DNA of 64,000 bases, from NCBI GenBank assembly GCA_020403265.1, contig JADBXZ010000054.1:62001-126000 (forward strand), written 5' to 3'. A program made the translations under genes and the position numbers. Below are positions 53,308 through 63,200 of this stretch, in pieces (the first letter of the stretch is position 1; each line of letters begins with the position of its first letter). Source of the stretch: Bacteroidota bacterium (GTDB lineage: Bacteria; Bacteroidota; Bacteroidia; B-17B0; Aurantibacillaceae). The notes under the pieces were generated by a model. That model was not told the DNA's origin, did not search any database, and saw nothing but the letters and a program-made list of their open reading frames with translations.

Positions 53308-55710
53308 TTATTTACCAGCCTTATCCAATACGAAGAAGTTGCAAGTAACCGTCTCCCCTTCTTCATCAGTAATTACCAATTGGTGATTACCGGGCGAAGG
53401 CAATGTTGAAATCTGATGAAACTTATGTGTTGTGCCAACGTATTCACCATCTAAATGCCAAAACATTGACATTTGAGGATCTTTATGCGTGGCTTTAAAA
53501 ATACATTTACTGCGCTGACCGCTCTCATCAACAGGAACATAAATTTTGTAATTCTCCTTCGGGTAAATCAATCCTATTTGATGAATAACAAATTCGCTAT
53601 TACAATTTTCCGCGTATGGAGGCAACACTTTGTAGAACAAGCTTTTTTGTTTAAAATAAAACTCTTGGATTGGACTAGCCACAAAATACACTTCTTTCTT
53701 CATTTTATTAACTTCGTAACAATTACTATTAACCCTAAAACGCTCAGTTTCATCCAAAAAAATTTGTTTATGAAATGGGCATGACCTAGTATTTTCATAA
53801 CCTTTAACAGCCTCCTGCATAACGATGTCAGGGCAATTTTCATTAATTCTAAATCCACTTTGTTTACATACTTTTATTTTGGTTAAACAGTGTGTGGGTT
53901 TAGGAAACCAAGTTCTTGAAGGTAATATATTAAAGGTTGCAAACAATAAAGGTGCGGCACAAGATGTACCGGTTAATTCAGGTCTTCCCTCACCATCTGC
54001 ATTTCCAACCCAAACTGCAACACAATAATTTGCGTTTACCCCAACAGCCCAAGCATCTCTAAATCCAAAACTTGTACCGGTTTTCCACGCAATTTTATTC
54101 TTATTAATGAATTGCATCCAACCAATATAATCCTGTGGACGCAACAATTCTGTCATGGCACCAAATGTTTGCCAAACGGTACCTGCATTCAACAAATCAG
54201 TAGAATGCGAGGCTATTTTATTTTCTTCTTTAGTCTTCTTTATAAAAGTTAGTGGAACATAGTTTCCTTGTGTGTAGCGGTCTCTTGCATTATTGTAAGT
54301 TAATAAACTTCGTGCCATCCCACTGTATGCACTTGCCACATCTGCCAATGTAGCCTCCCCCCCACCTAAAATTAATGATAAACCATAATGTTGCGATGAT
54401 TTAGTAAAAGTTTTAAAGCCTAATTCTTTTAATCGGTAATGAAACTTAGATGCTCCATAATCTTGTAACATTCTGACAGAAGGAATATTCAACGACCTAG
54501 CTATTGCCTCGTTAGCAGGCACTAAACCATCATAAGTTAAATTAAAATTTTTAGGGGCATAATTCCCTATTTGCGTTGGAACATCTTCCAAAAGTGTTTT
54601 CGGAAGAATTTTGTTCTCATTCAACATAAAGGCATAAAGAAAAGGCTTTAGAATACTTCCGGTACTCCGAGGCGCCTGAATTACATCAACAAAATTCTGA
54701 TGCTCATTTTTAGGATCATTAGAATTGCCAACATATACTAAAATCTGACCTGTTTTGTTATCAGCAATAAGTAAGCCGGCATTGTATATATGATTAGCTT
54801 TTAGAAGGTTAACCTGCTTGTTCAATAACTCAATTGCCTGAAGTTGTAAAGTTAATTTAACACTTGTTTTTATTAGTTTGCCCTTTCCATTGCCTTTAAT
54901 TGCAAGTTCCATTAAATGAGGTGCAAACTGCGGAATGGAATATGGTTTAATTGGGATCGATTCTGATAAAGCAAGTACATAATCATCCTTAGAAATTATT
55001 TTCTTTTGAAATAATTTTGCTAAAAGTCTATTTCTTTTAGCTAACAAAATCTTTGAATTTTTACCCGGATATATTAGAGACGGAGCATTCGGCAACACAG
55101 CAAGTAAAGCACTTTCTGCCCAACTTAAATTATTAGGATCACGTCCATAATAACGCCAACTGGCTGCTGATAAACCAACCACGTTGCTTCCAAATGGCGC
55201 ATTACTGCAGTAAAGATTTAGTATACTCTTTTTAGAATAGCTGCATTCAATTCTAACAGCCAAAAGTATCTCAATAATCTTCTGAAAGTATGTTCTACTA
55301 TTACTGCCTCGCATCATTCTTGCAACCTGCATGGTTAAAGTACTGCCGCCACTTTTTACTTTACCGGCTGAAACATTTCGTGTGATTGATTTAATAATAG
55401 AAACCGGATTTACTCCAAAATGATAAGGAAAATATTCGTCTTCGAAAGTTAAAATACATTGTTTAAACTTAACCGGAACGCTATCACTTAAAGGAAAACG
55501 CCATTGCCCATCAGCAGCAATTTGCGCACATAATAGTTGATTGTTTTCATCAACCAAAACTGTACTATAACTTTTATTAAACAAGGTTGTTGGTAACCAA
55601 AGCCAATAAGCAACAATTATAATGAGGGTAAAGGAAAATTTTATCTTATTCTCTTTAATTTTTTTCTTTATGTAATCTATAAAAATCACTAGAATTGGGT
55701 TACAAAACAA
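53308..55710 (-). CDS. pbpC: Penicillin-binding protein 1C
   Basis: An 800-residue bifunctional peptidoglycan synthase in the inner membrane. It has a membrane anchor near 22-42 and a GT51 glycosyltransferase domain (about 60-230; FEDEYFPYHFGVNP with the catalytic Glu, GGSTLTMQVARM). The transpeptidase domain spans about 300-600 with the serine motif RSTGSILKPF (Ser near 350) and KTGTSFGFRDAW (near 541). A C-terminal BiPBP_C domain with several cysteines (about 620-795) identifies the PBP1C type. It is convergent with hom, 5 bases away. Confidence 0.95.
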   Translation of the reverse strand: MFCNPILVIFIDYIKKKIKENKIKFSFTLIIIVAYWLWLPTTLFNKSYSTVLVDENNQLLCAQIAADGQWRFPLSDSVPVKFKQCILTFEDEYFPYHFGVNPVSIIKSITRNVSAGKVKSGGSTLTMQVARMMRGSNSRTYFQKIIEILLAVRIECSYSKKSILNLYCSNAPFGSNVVGLSAASWRYYGRDPNNLSWAESALLAVLPNAPSLIYPGKNSKILLAKRNRLLAKLFQKKIISKDDYVLALSESIPIKPYSIPQFAPHLMELAIKGNGKGKLIKTSVKLTLQLQAIELLNKQVNLLKANHIYNAGLLIADNKTGQILVYVGNSNDPKNEHQNFVDVIQAPRSTGSILKPFLYAFMLNENKILPKTLLEDVPTQIGNYAPKNFNLTYDGLVPANEAIARSLNIPSVRMLQDYGASKFHYRLKELGFKTFTKSSQHYGLSLILGGGEATLADVASAYSGMARSLLTYNNARDRYTQGNYVPLTFIKKTKEENKIASHSTDLLNAGTVWQTFGAMTELLRPQDYIGWMQFINKNKIAWKTGTSFGFRDAWAVGVNANYCVAVWVGNADGEGRPELTGTSCAAPLLFATFNILPSRTWFPKPTHCLTKIKVCKQSGFRINENCPDIVMQEAVKGYENTRSCPFHKQIFLDETERFRVNSNCYEVNKMKKEVYFVASPIQEFYFKQKSLFYKVLPPYAENCNSEFVIHQIGLIYPKENYKIYVPVDESGQRSKCIFKATHKDPQMSMFWHLDGEYVGTTHKFHQISTLPSPGNHQLVITDEEGETVTCNFFVLDKAGK

Positions 55711-55760
55711 GATGAAATTACTTAAATTGATGTAACTTTAACAAAAATTAAATTAATAAA

Positions 55761-55973
55761 TTGCTAAAAAAACTTGCCATACTTTTTGTGAAGTTTTACC
55801 AATATTGCATAAGGCCCTTACTGCCAAATGCCTGTAGATACACACCTTCTTGTAGCCAATACAGCATTGATGCGATTAATAAATATGGCGCTTTAAAAGG
55901 CAGTTGGTTAGGAATTAAACGAATTTGCAGATGTCATCCATGGGGCGGAAGTGGTTATGACCCTGTACCATAA
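55761..55973 (+). CDS. yidD: Membrane protein insertion efficiency factor YidD
   Basis: 70 residues, small and basic, associated with the inner membrane and thought to assist YidC-dependent insertion. Family signatures are [20 protein letters not shown] and [18 protein letters not shown]-like (here [20 protein letters not shown]). Start TTG 55761; no ATG fits the N-terminal [13 protein letters not shown]. In most bacteria yidD lies near rnpA/yidC, but here it stands between pbpC and an MbnP-like gene. Confidence 0.95.
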   Translation: MLKKLAILFVKFYQYCIRPLLPNACRYTPSCSQYSIDAINKYGALKGSWLGIKRICRCHPWGGSGYDPVP

Positions 55974-55991
55974 TTTTGTATATTTGCTAGT

Positions 55992-56762
55992 ATGTTTAAA
56001 ACGATAACAACTTTGCTTTTGTTAATTGGTTTAATTGCTTGTAAAAAAGATGGCAAAATAGAAAAACCAATTACTGATCAACCTGCCGCTTCCAACCAAG
56101 GAAGTATAGTGGTTAGTATTACCGCTAAAGCAAACAGTAAAAACCTGATTAAAGAAACCGTTTTTTATAAAAGCACCGGAACAGATAGTTTCAAAGTTAG
56201 TATACTTAAATACTACTTAAGTAACTTCTATCTAACTACAAATGAAAATACAGAAATAAAAATAAATGAATATATCTTAACTGAACATTTTGGAAGCACA
56301 GTAAGCTTCACATTGAATAATATTAATGAAGGTAATTATAAAAAATTTAGAATGCTTCTTGGTGTTGATCCTGAAAGAAACACAAGTGGTGCGCAAAGCG
56401 GTTCACTAGATCCATTAAATGGAATGTTTTGGGACTGGAATACTGGCTATATATTTTTTAAGCTAGAAGGTGATTATAAAACATTGGGGAGTAATGCATT
56501 AAAGCCTATTGCTATGCATATTGGAGGATTTGAAGGAAAGAATAATTCTCTAAAAGAATTTACCTTTAATGACTTAGACCTTAAAATAAAAGCAAATCGT
56601 AAAACAACTATCAACATGGAACTTAACCTGGATGAAATTTTCATCAATCCACAGCAACTTGATTTAGCTAACATTTCAATTGCTGTAACAGCCAGTGAAG
56701 CAAAAATTATTGCTGATAATTACGCTGATATGTTTTCCATCAAAAGCATTCAAAATCCGTAA
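55992..56762 (+). CDS. MbnP-like lipoprotein
   Basis: 256 residues. The signal peptide ends LIGLIAC (lipobox Cys about 17) followed by KKDGKIEKP. The core shows the MbnP family signature: SILKYYLSNFYLTT, FRMLLGVDPERN and the tryptophan-rich DPLNGMFWDWNTGYIFFKLEG (about residues 136-156). MbnP proteins are periplasmic and bind copper with help from the dihaem protein MbnH. No MbnH or TonB receptor lies next to it here, so its role in metal handling is inferred. Confidence 0.85.
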   Translation: MFKTITTLLLLIGLIACKKDGKIEKPITDQPAASNQGSIVVSITAKANSKNLIKETVFYKSTGTDSFKVSILKYYLSNFYLTTNENTEIKINEYILTEHFGSTVSFTLNNINEGNYKKFRMLLGVDPERNTSGAQSGSLDPLNGMFWDWNTGYIFFKLEGDYKTLGSNALKPIAMHIGGFEGKNNSLKEFTFNDLDLKIKANRKTTINMELNLDEIFINPQQLDLANISIAVTASEAKIIADNYADMFSIKSIQNP

Positions 56763-56790
56763 CTTTTTAAATTCTAAGCATTATTTTATC

Positions 56791-58215
56791 ATTAAAGAAC
56801 TTTTAACATACCTAAGTCTTTTTAGTTGCGTTTTTGGCATAGCGCAAAATGTTACCATCAGGGGCAAAGCACATACTAGTTATGCAAAAAAGGTTATACA
56901 ATTAATTAAATTAAATGATTTTGTAACCAACTTTCCTTTAGAAGAAGACAGAGACACAATTCAAGCCGATGGTTTTTTTGAACTCAAAATTCAAACAGAA
57001 TTTACCCAACCGGTTATTTTAAAAATTAATAATGTAGAGAGTAAATTATATATACAGCCAAATTATATATACGGGATTACATTGCCTGAGGTAGATGAAT
57101 CTTTAGACTACTCAAACGGTGGACGACTAGAAGTAAGCCCAAATATAATTGGCGCTGACAGCTTAGAATTAAATAATTTAATCATGGATTATGAAGAATT
57201 GCAAGCCGGAGCATTAGTTAAATCCAATGGTGCTTTTATTGGCAAAGGTTCAATTGTTCAAGTGATAGATTCGTTGGCTCTTCAATGCAAAAAACGTTAT
57301 AGTGTAATAAATAACAATTATTTTAAAAACTACTATAACTACAAAATTGCAGAACTCAATACATCAATTTCCCGTGGCGAAAATTATTTGTACGAATATT
57401 ACATTAAAAACAAACCTATTCAATATACACATGATGAGTACATGAACTTTTTTAAAATTTATTTTAAAGGATATATACTAGCACTTGCCTCTAAGAAAAA
57501 AGGGCAAACAGTTCATAATATAATTAATACACAAGCTAATTGGCAGAGCTTAAATGCATTTTTAAAAACAGACCCAAAACTCAACAACGATACTATCCGT
57601 GAGTTGGTTGCAATTAACAATTTAATTGACTTCTACTATTCATCAGAATTTAATCCTGATGCTATTGAAGCATTGATTGGACAATTAAACGATCACACTA
57701 AAATTAATGTTCACAAAACCTTAACACAAACAATTCTAGTTTATCTTAAAAAAATGCAACCCGGCTCGCCCGCCCCTGTTTTTCAAGCTCGGAGCAAAGA
57801 TGGTACTGTTGGAACATTGACAAATTTTAAAAATCGTTGGATATATTTAAATTTTTTCTCCACCAAAAATGAAAATAGTTTAAAAGAAATGTTGAAAATA
57901 AGCACTCTAAAAAAGAAGTACGGTGATAAACTAATTTTCTTAAGCGTTTGTGTTGATGATAGTTTAAAAAATTACCTCAACTACATTAAACAAAATCCAA
58001 AATTCGATTGGCCAATATGGTATAATTACAATAAACAATTCGCCACAACAGCCAAAGAATTATATTCTTTAGTTGGAACCGAAGGCTATTATCTGATTAA
58101 TAATACAGGCTATTTAGCCCAATCTCCTGCTCTATCTCCAAGCACTGGCATTGAATATAAATTGAATTCAATATTTAAAGTAAAAACAAAAACTACTAAA
58201 ACCGGAATCCGATAG
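56791..58215 (+). CDS. Secreted thioredoxin-fold (TlpA-like) protein lacking the CxxC; probable ATT start
   Basis: About 474 residues if it starts at ATT 56791, which gives the signal peptide KELLTYLSLFSCVFGIAQ. The only canonical upstream starts (GTG 56695, TTG 56710) lie within the mbnP coding region and give an implausible long leader. The N-terminal part (NVTIRGKAHTSYAKK...) resembles the DUF4369 beta domain, the centre is helical (about 140-340), and the C-terminus is thioredoxin-like (MQPGSPAPVFQARSKDG; WIYLNFFSTKNENS; LIFLSVCVDD). Where TlpA has a CxxC the sequence reads STKNENS, so it cannot be a thiol oxidoreductase in the usual way. Confidence 0.75.
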   Translation: MKELLTYLSLFSCVFGIAQNVTIRGKAHTSYAKKVIQLIKLNDFVTNFPLEEDRDTIQADGFFELKIQTEFTQPVILKINNVESKLYIQPNYIYGITLPEVDESLDYSNGGRLEVSPNIIGADSLELNNLIMDYEELQAGALVKSNGAFIGKGSIVQVIDSLALQCKKRYSVINNNYFKNYYNYKIAELNTSISRGENYLYEYYIKNKPIQYTHDEYMNFFKIYFKGYILALASKKKGQTVHNIINTQANWQSLNAFLKTDPKLNNDTIRELVAINNLIDFYYSSEFNPDAIEALIGQLNDHTKINVHKTLTQTILVYLKKMQPGSPAPVFQARSKDGTVGTLTNFKNRWIYLNFFSTKNENSLKEMLKISTLKKKYGDKLIFLSVCVDDSLKNYLNYIKQNPKFDWPIWYNYNKQFATTAKELYSLVGTEGYYLINNTGYLAQSPALSPSTGIEYKLNSIFKVKTKTTKTGIR

Positions 58216-58928
58216 TGAATCTTTCCAGCAAAATCTTTAATCAGGAACAAATTGTATACGAAGACAATCACATTGTGGTTGTAAATAAATTAGCCGGCCA
58301 AATTGTTCAAGGAGATAAAACCGGCGATGTGCCCTTAAGTGAACTCATTAAAGATTTTATAAAAAAACGAGATAATAAGCCTGGAAATGTTTTCTGTGGT
58401 GTAATTCATAGAATTGATAGGCCGGTTAGTGGATTGATAATATTCGCTAAAACAAGCAAAGCACTTAGTCGATTTAACGAATTGGTACGCGAGCGTAAAA
58501 TCCAAAAAAGTTATTTGGCTGTGGTTAAAAATAAACCAGCCGCTGAACAAGGGATTTTAAAACATTGGTTAATTAAAAACGAAAAAACAAATACCAGCAA
58601 AGCATTTTCAAAACCAACCCCTAATGCTCTTGAATCTTGCCTTGAATATAAATATCTTGGCTCCAGCTCAACATATCATTTACTCAAAATAAATCTAATT
58701 ACCGGGAGACATCATCAGATACGCTGTCAATTGGGTTCTATTGGTTGCTCGATTAAAGGTGATTTAAAATATGGCGCAGAGCGAAGTAACCCAGGAGGAT
58801 TTATTCATTTGCATAGCGCTGAACTTAGCTTCATTCATCCAATCAAAAATGAACCAATTCATCTGTTTTGTTTCCCAATTTCAGATGATCCGGTTTGGAA
58901 TTTTTTCAAAACTAATTTAAAGCAATAA
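58215..58928 (+). CDS. RluA-family pseudouridine synthase
   Basis: A 237-residue cytosolic RNA-modifying enzyme without an S4 domain. The catalytic Asp is near residue 67 in HRIDRPVSGLIIFAKT, and further motifs are KSYLAVV and LITGRHHQIRCQL. This short single-domain form is close to RluA/RluC-like enzymes acting on rRNA or tRNA; the target base is not known. Start GTG 58215 overlaps the preceding TAG stop by one base, so translation is coupled. Confidence 0.92.
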   Translation: MNLSSKIFNQEQIVYEDNHIVVVNKLAGQIVQGDKTGDVPLSELIKDFIKKRDNKPGNVFCGVIHRIDRPVSGLIIFAKTSKALSRFNELVRERKIQKSYLAVVKNKPAAEQGILKHWLIKNEKTNTSKAFSKPTPNALESCLEYKYLGSSSTYHLLKINLITGRHHQIRCQLGSIGCSIKGDLKYGAERSNPGGFIHLHSAELSFIHPIKNEPIHLFCFPISDDPVWNFFKTNLKQ

Positions 58929-58956
58929 CTTAATCGTTTTAGTTATTATTTTTCTG
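58924..58956 (+). terminator. Weak Rho-independent terminator
   Basis: The A/T-rich stem AATAACT/AGTTATT with a 10-base loop is followed by ATTTTTCT. It overlaps the end of the pseudouridine synthase gene. Confidence 0.5.
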
Positions 58957-59007
58957 ATTTTTTGCCGCTTTAAGTGCCGATTCTTTATGAAATCACGCCT
59001 TAAATCG

Positions 59008-59015
59008 TATATTTG
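59008..59015 (+). promoter_or_regulatory. Putative -7 element
   Basis: TATATTTG matches TAnnTTTG exactly and lies 19 bases before ATG 59034. Confidence 0.5.
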
Positions 59016-59033
59016 ATTCTCTAAATTTTTTAA

Positions 59034-59366
59034 ATGAAATATCTTTTAATTCTTGTTTTCCTGTATACAGGAAACTACTTTTTTGCACAACAAAACAGTA
59101 AAAAATACCAATATATCTTTTCTGGTACATTATTACCTGAAACCAAAAGCGCCATTGAGCAACATTTATTAAGAAACAACGAAGTAACTGAGGCAAAAAT
59201 CAAATATAAGCCTGAGAAAGAAATGGGGGAATTAATATTTATAGTTTCTCCGCAACCAAACAGCGGCGAGGCATACAAAGCATTTAGTTTATCAGAGGTG
59301 AAAAAACTCTTTCAACAGTACAATTTATCTCCAATAGAAATTAAAGAAATAGAAACTACTAACTAA
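59034..59366 (+). CDS. Small secreted protein of unknown function
   Basis: 110 residues. The signal peptide MKYLLILVFLYTGNYFFAQQ predicts export. The mature part (about 90 residues) has an alpha/beta pattern with FSGTLLPETKSAIEQHLLRN and EVTEAKIKYKPEKEMGELIF. This loosely resembles the strand-helix order of metal-associated HMA domains but has no CxxC. It lies 15 bases before the giant adhesin gene, so it may be cotranscribed with it. Confidence 0.65.
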   Translation: MKYLLILVFLYTGNYFFAQQNSKKYQYIFSGTLLPETKSAIEQHLLRNNEVTEAKIKYKPEKEMGELIFIVSPQPNSGEAYKAFSLSEVKKLFQQYNLSPIEIKEIETTN

Positions 59367-59380
59367 CTAATTAATTCATA

Positions 59381-60208
59381 ATGAAATTTACAAGGTTTAT
59401 TTATATCCTATTTGCAGTTTTATCGTTAAATCAACTAACTGCTCAAACAGATAATTGTTCTGCCGCACCTTTGCTCCCTGTAAATGTTAGCTGTGTATTT
59501 ACCGGAGGCACCTCAACAGGTGCAACACAAACCATACCTGGTTGTGCCGGAAATGCTGATGATGATGTTTGGTATCGCTTCACTGCAACAGCCACCTCAC
59601 ATTCTGTTACTGTAGTAGGATCAGCAAGTTATGATGCCGTTTTAGAAATTTTTTCAGGTAGTTGCTCTTCCTTAACTTCATTGAATTGCGTTGATGCAAC
59701 TTTTAATGGTGGCACAGAAAGTACAGTGCTTGCAGGATTAACAATTGGTAATACCTATTATATCAGAATTTACCATTACGCCGTTGGAAGTGGCTCCGGT
59801 ACCTTTAATATCTGTGTATCGAATGCACCAACTCCACCGAGCAATGATGCTTGTTCAGGTGCAATTCCACTTACTGTAAATGCCGGATGCGTTAATACTA
59901 CTGGTAATTCTTATGGAGCGACGCAATCTTTAGCTGGTTGCGCAGGTACTGCAAATGACGATGTTTGGTTTAGTTTCGTTGCAAACAATTACACACAAAC
60001 CATTCAAACTACTGGATCAACTTCTTATGACGCAGTTTTGCAAGTATTTAATGGATCTTGTGGGGCTTTAACCTCTTTCACCTGTGTTGACAATACATTC
60101 AGCGGCGGAACTGAATCTGTAACAGTTGTTGGCTTAGTTCCCGGTACAACCTATTTCTTTAGAGTATTTGATTACTACTCAGGTAACGGATCAACCTTTA
60201 GTGTTTGA
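59381..60208 (+). CDS. Giant repeat adhesin, N-terminal part ending at an in-frame TGA
   Basis: 275 residues to TGA 60206-60208. The signal peptide ends QLTAQ (about residue 22), and two pre-peptidase (PPC)-like beta domains follow (DDVWYRFTATATSHSVTV...; DDVWFSFVANNYTQTIQT...), each with AVLEIFSGSC/AVLQVFNGSC and YIRIYHYA/FFRVFDYY. The first domain ends FNICVSNAP; at the same point the second reads FSV-stop-VSG, so TGA sits where Cys is expected. The frame stays open after it for at least 1263 codons, showing this is one gene split by a single nonsense codon or base-call error. Confidence 0.8.
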   Translation: MKFTRFIYILFAVLSLNQLTAQTDNCSAAPLLPVNVSCVFTGGTSTGATQTIPGCAGNADDDVWYRFTATATSHSVTVVGSASYDAVLEIFSGSCSSLTSLNCVDATFNGGTESTVLAGLTIGNTYYIRIYHYAVGSGSGTFNICVSNAPTPPSNDACSGAIPLTVNAGCVNTTGNSYGATQSLAGCAGTANDDVWFSFVANNYTQTIQTTGSTSYDAVLQVFNGSCGALTSFTCVDNTFSGGTESVTVVGLVPGTTYFFRVFDYYSGNGSTFSV

Positions 60209-63200
60209 GTTAGTGGTAATGCAATTGTTAGCGGGCAACCGAACGATAATCCCTGTGGTGCAATTCAATTACCGGCTGTTAATTCTAATTGCAATTATTT
60301 ACAATTCAGTACAATCGGTGCAACCTCAACAGGTGGTGCATTAGCGCCTGCTCCTGCGAGCTGTGCCGGGGGAAGTACTCCATTTATGGGAGGCTTTTCA
60401 GGTTCAACCGCAGATGTTTGGTTTAAAGTAACGGTACCTCCCAGTGGTAATATTTACATTACACCGCAACCAAATTTAGGTGCCGGTTTTATAACAGATG
60501 GTGTAATGGCCATATACTCTGGTGCAACATGCAGCAGCTTAACTCAAATAGCCTGCAGTGATGATTATACAGCCTACCCGGGTGGCGCCAATGATTTATT
60601 GCCATACATTGCAGCAACTGGCTTAACTCCCGGAGCAACAATATATATAAGGTATTGGGGTTATGCTACTTCTACAGGAAGCTTTGGTATTTGCGTTCAA
60701 TCACCTACTAATGATAATTGCAGCAATGCCTTAAATATATGTGATATTAATGGCTACTCTGGTTCTACCAGTGCCGCTTACACTGCTGACCGGCCTTGTA
60801 ATATGTTTGGTAATAACGAAACCAATGCAGGTGTAGATCAGCCTAATGGCGTCAATACTGGTGGCCCATTTGGTCAAGGTGGTCCATGGGGAGTTGGCTC
60901 TCCATTTTTTGATGTTAATATTAATAACAATTCATGGATTAGATTCACCGCAGCATCTACAACCGCCTCTTTTAAAATTGATGTTGCCAATTGTTGGGTT
61001 GGGTCTTATCCAAGCGGCGGTTTACAAATGCAAATATTCAGTGCTGCGGCAGCTTGCTGTAGTTTCGCTCCGGTGAGTGATTTTAAAGAAGGTAGTTCAA
61101 CCTTCACTATTAACGCAAATAGCTTATCAGTAGGTAGTAATTATTATTTAATGATTGATGGTTTTGCCGGAGATATTTGCAACTATACAATCACTGCTTT
61201 AACCGGTGTTTCATTTGCAAACATTAGTTCACCAACCAACAGTGTGTGCCCTGGAGGCTCAGTTCTTTTAACCGGTCCTGCTGGCGCAAGTAGTTATACA
61301 TGGTTACCATCAGGAGTTAATACCAACACATTTTTAGCCACACCGGGAAGTTCAATTAACTACACGTTGATTGCAGGTGGCGTTTGTGGTTACAAGCAAA
61401 CACTTACAAAATTCATCACTGTTAATCCTTTGCCAAGCGTTTTGATTAATGGAGGAAGTCCTTTAAGTACTTGTGGCACAGCTACAACTTTGCTAACCGG
61501 TAGTGGCGCAAGCACCTACACATGGAACACAGGACCAACAACTACTACCATCAATGTTTCTCCATCTTCAACAACGAGTTATACATTATCTGGCACAAGT
61601 GCTCAAGGGTGTATTAATTCAACAATTACAACCGTTACAGTTAATGCTGTACCGAATACAAGCATCACAACCTCTTCAAATACCATTTGTTCTGGTTCGT
61701 CTGCCACTTTAAATGCAAGTGGTGCTTCTACCTATACCTGGTCTAACTCATCAAACTCTTCTTCTATTATAGTTTCTCCAGCCTCTGCAACAGTGTATAC
61801 TGTTAACGGCACAAATTCAGTTGGCTGTACAAGAAGCTTTACTACAAATATTGGTGTAAATAGCTTACCAACAATAACATCAAGCTCTGTTACAATTTGT
61901 AATGGTAATACCGGAACATTAACGGCAGCTGGAGCTTTGAGTTATACATGGAATACAGGTCCGGTTTCATCAAGTATTGCAGTTAATCCAAGTATCACAA
62001 CAAATTATACAGTAACAGGTACTGCTAGTAATGGATGTAGAAATTCTGCAATAACTTCCGTAAGCGTTAATGCCTTACCACCGGTATCTGTTAACTCATC
62101 TACCTTATGCTCTAACCAATCCTTAACACTGACCGCCGGAGGAGCGAACACATATAACTGGAGTACCGGAGCAAGCGGACCAAATATTGTTATCAACCCA
62201 ACTACTTCAACAAATTATACTGTTACCGGTTTGGCTACAACTGGCTGTACAAACACTGCAATAAGTCAGGTGACCATTTTTGCTATACCAAATTTATCTT
62301 CAGTACCAAGTGTTTCTCCAAGCAATTGTTCAGCAAGTACAGGCTCAATTACAAACGTAATTGCATCCGGCACATCGCCTTTTACATATACCTGGACAAA
62401 TTCATCCAGCGCAATTGTAGCTAATACAGCTACGTTAGGAAATCAACCGGCAGGCACCTATAATTTACAAATCAGAGATAATCAAGGCTGTATTGCTAGT
62501 TTTGGTCCTTACTCAATTATTAATCCTGGTGCGCCTGCTGCGCCTTCTGCCAGTGCCGCTGCTACGAGCTTATGTGCTGGTGGTACAATTAATCTAAATG
62601 CGAGTTCTCCTACATTTGGTGCTACCTTCACTTGGAGCGGTCCAAATAGTTTTACCTCTTCTATTGCTAATCCAACTATTCCTTCAGCTACAAATTTAAT
62701 GTCAGGCGTTTACTCCGTATTTGCAACTTCTGCAGGTTGTAGTGGACCTGCGCAAAATGTTACCGTTACGGTAAACAACAATCCAACCCCAACAGCAAGT
62801 TCATCCCAGTCTGTCTATTGCGCCGGTTCAACATTTAGTTTGTTTGCAAGCTCTGCTGCAAGTTACACTTGGACGGGCCCAAGTGCATTTAATTCTAATC
62901 TACAAAATCCGGTCATTACACCTGTTACTGTTTCTAATTCCGGACTTTACAACCTAAGTGTAAGTAGTCCGCAAGGTTGTATTGGAACAACAAATGTAAA
63001 TGTTACAATTAATGCTAACCCAAGTATTGTTGCGTTTGCAACCGCTACAGGTGTTTGTACCGGTAATCCAATCCAATTAAATGCTAGTGGTGGCAGTAAT
63101 TATGTTTGGTCAGGTCCAAATGGATTTAATTCATTACAACAAAACCCAAGCATTGCAAATAGTTCAACACTTAATATTGGTAATTATTCTATCACTGTTA

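Noticed and set aside
53308-55710. PBP1A/1B or monofunctional transglycosylase
   Set aside because: The C-terminal Cys-containing BiPBP_C region and the short anchor indicate the PBP1C type.
56695-56790. GTG 56695 as start of the thioredoxin-fold gene with a first apparent signal sequence
   Set aside because: The hydrophobic string there is an out-of-frame reading of the mbnP 3' end. It would give two consecutive hydrophobic leaders and a 68-base overlap.
60206-60208. TGA as selenocysteine codon
   Set aside because: The only downstream foldback (around GTTAGCGGGCAAC) is too weak for a bacterial SECIS, and a secreted adhesin disulfide Cys is an unlikely selenocysteine. A nonsense change or base error is simpler.
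60206-60208. Alternative genetic code with TGA as sense codon
   Set aside because: TGA ends several clear genes in the window (M48 protease at 13543-13545, dusB at 50375-50377, metX at 52101-52103).
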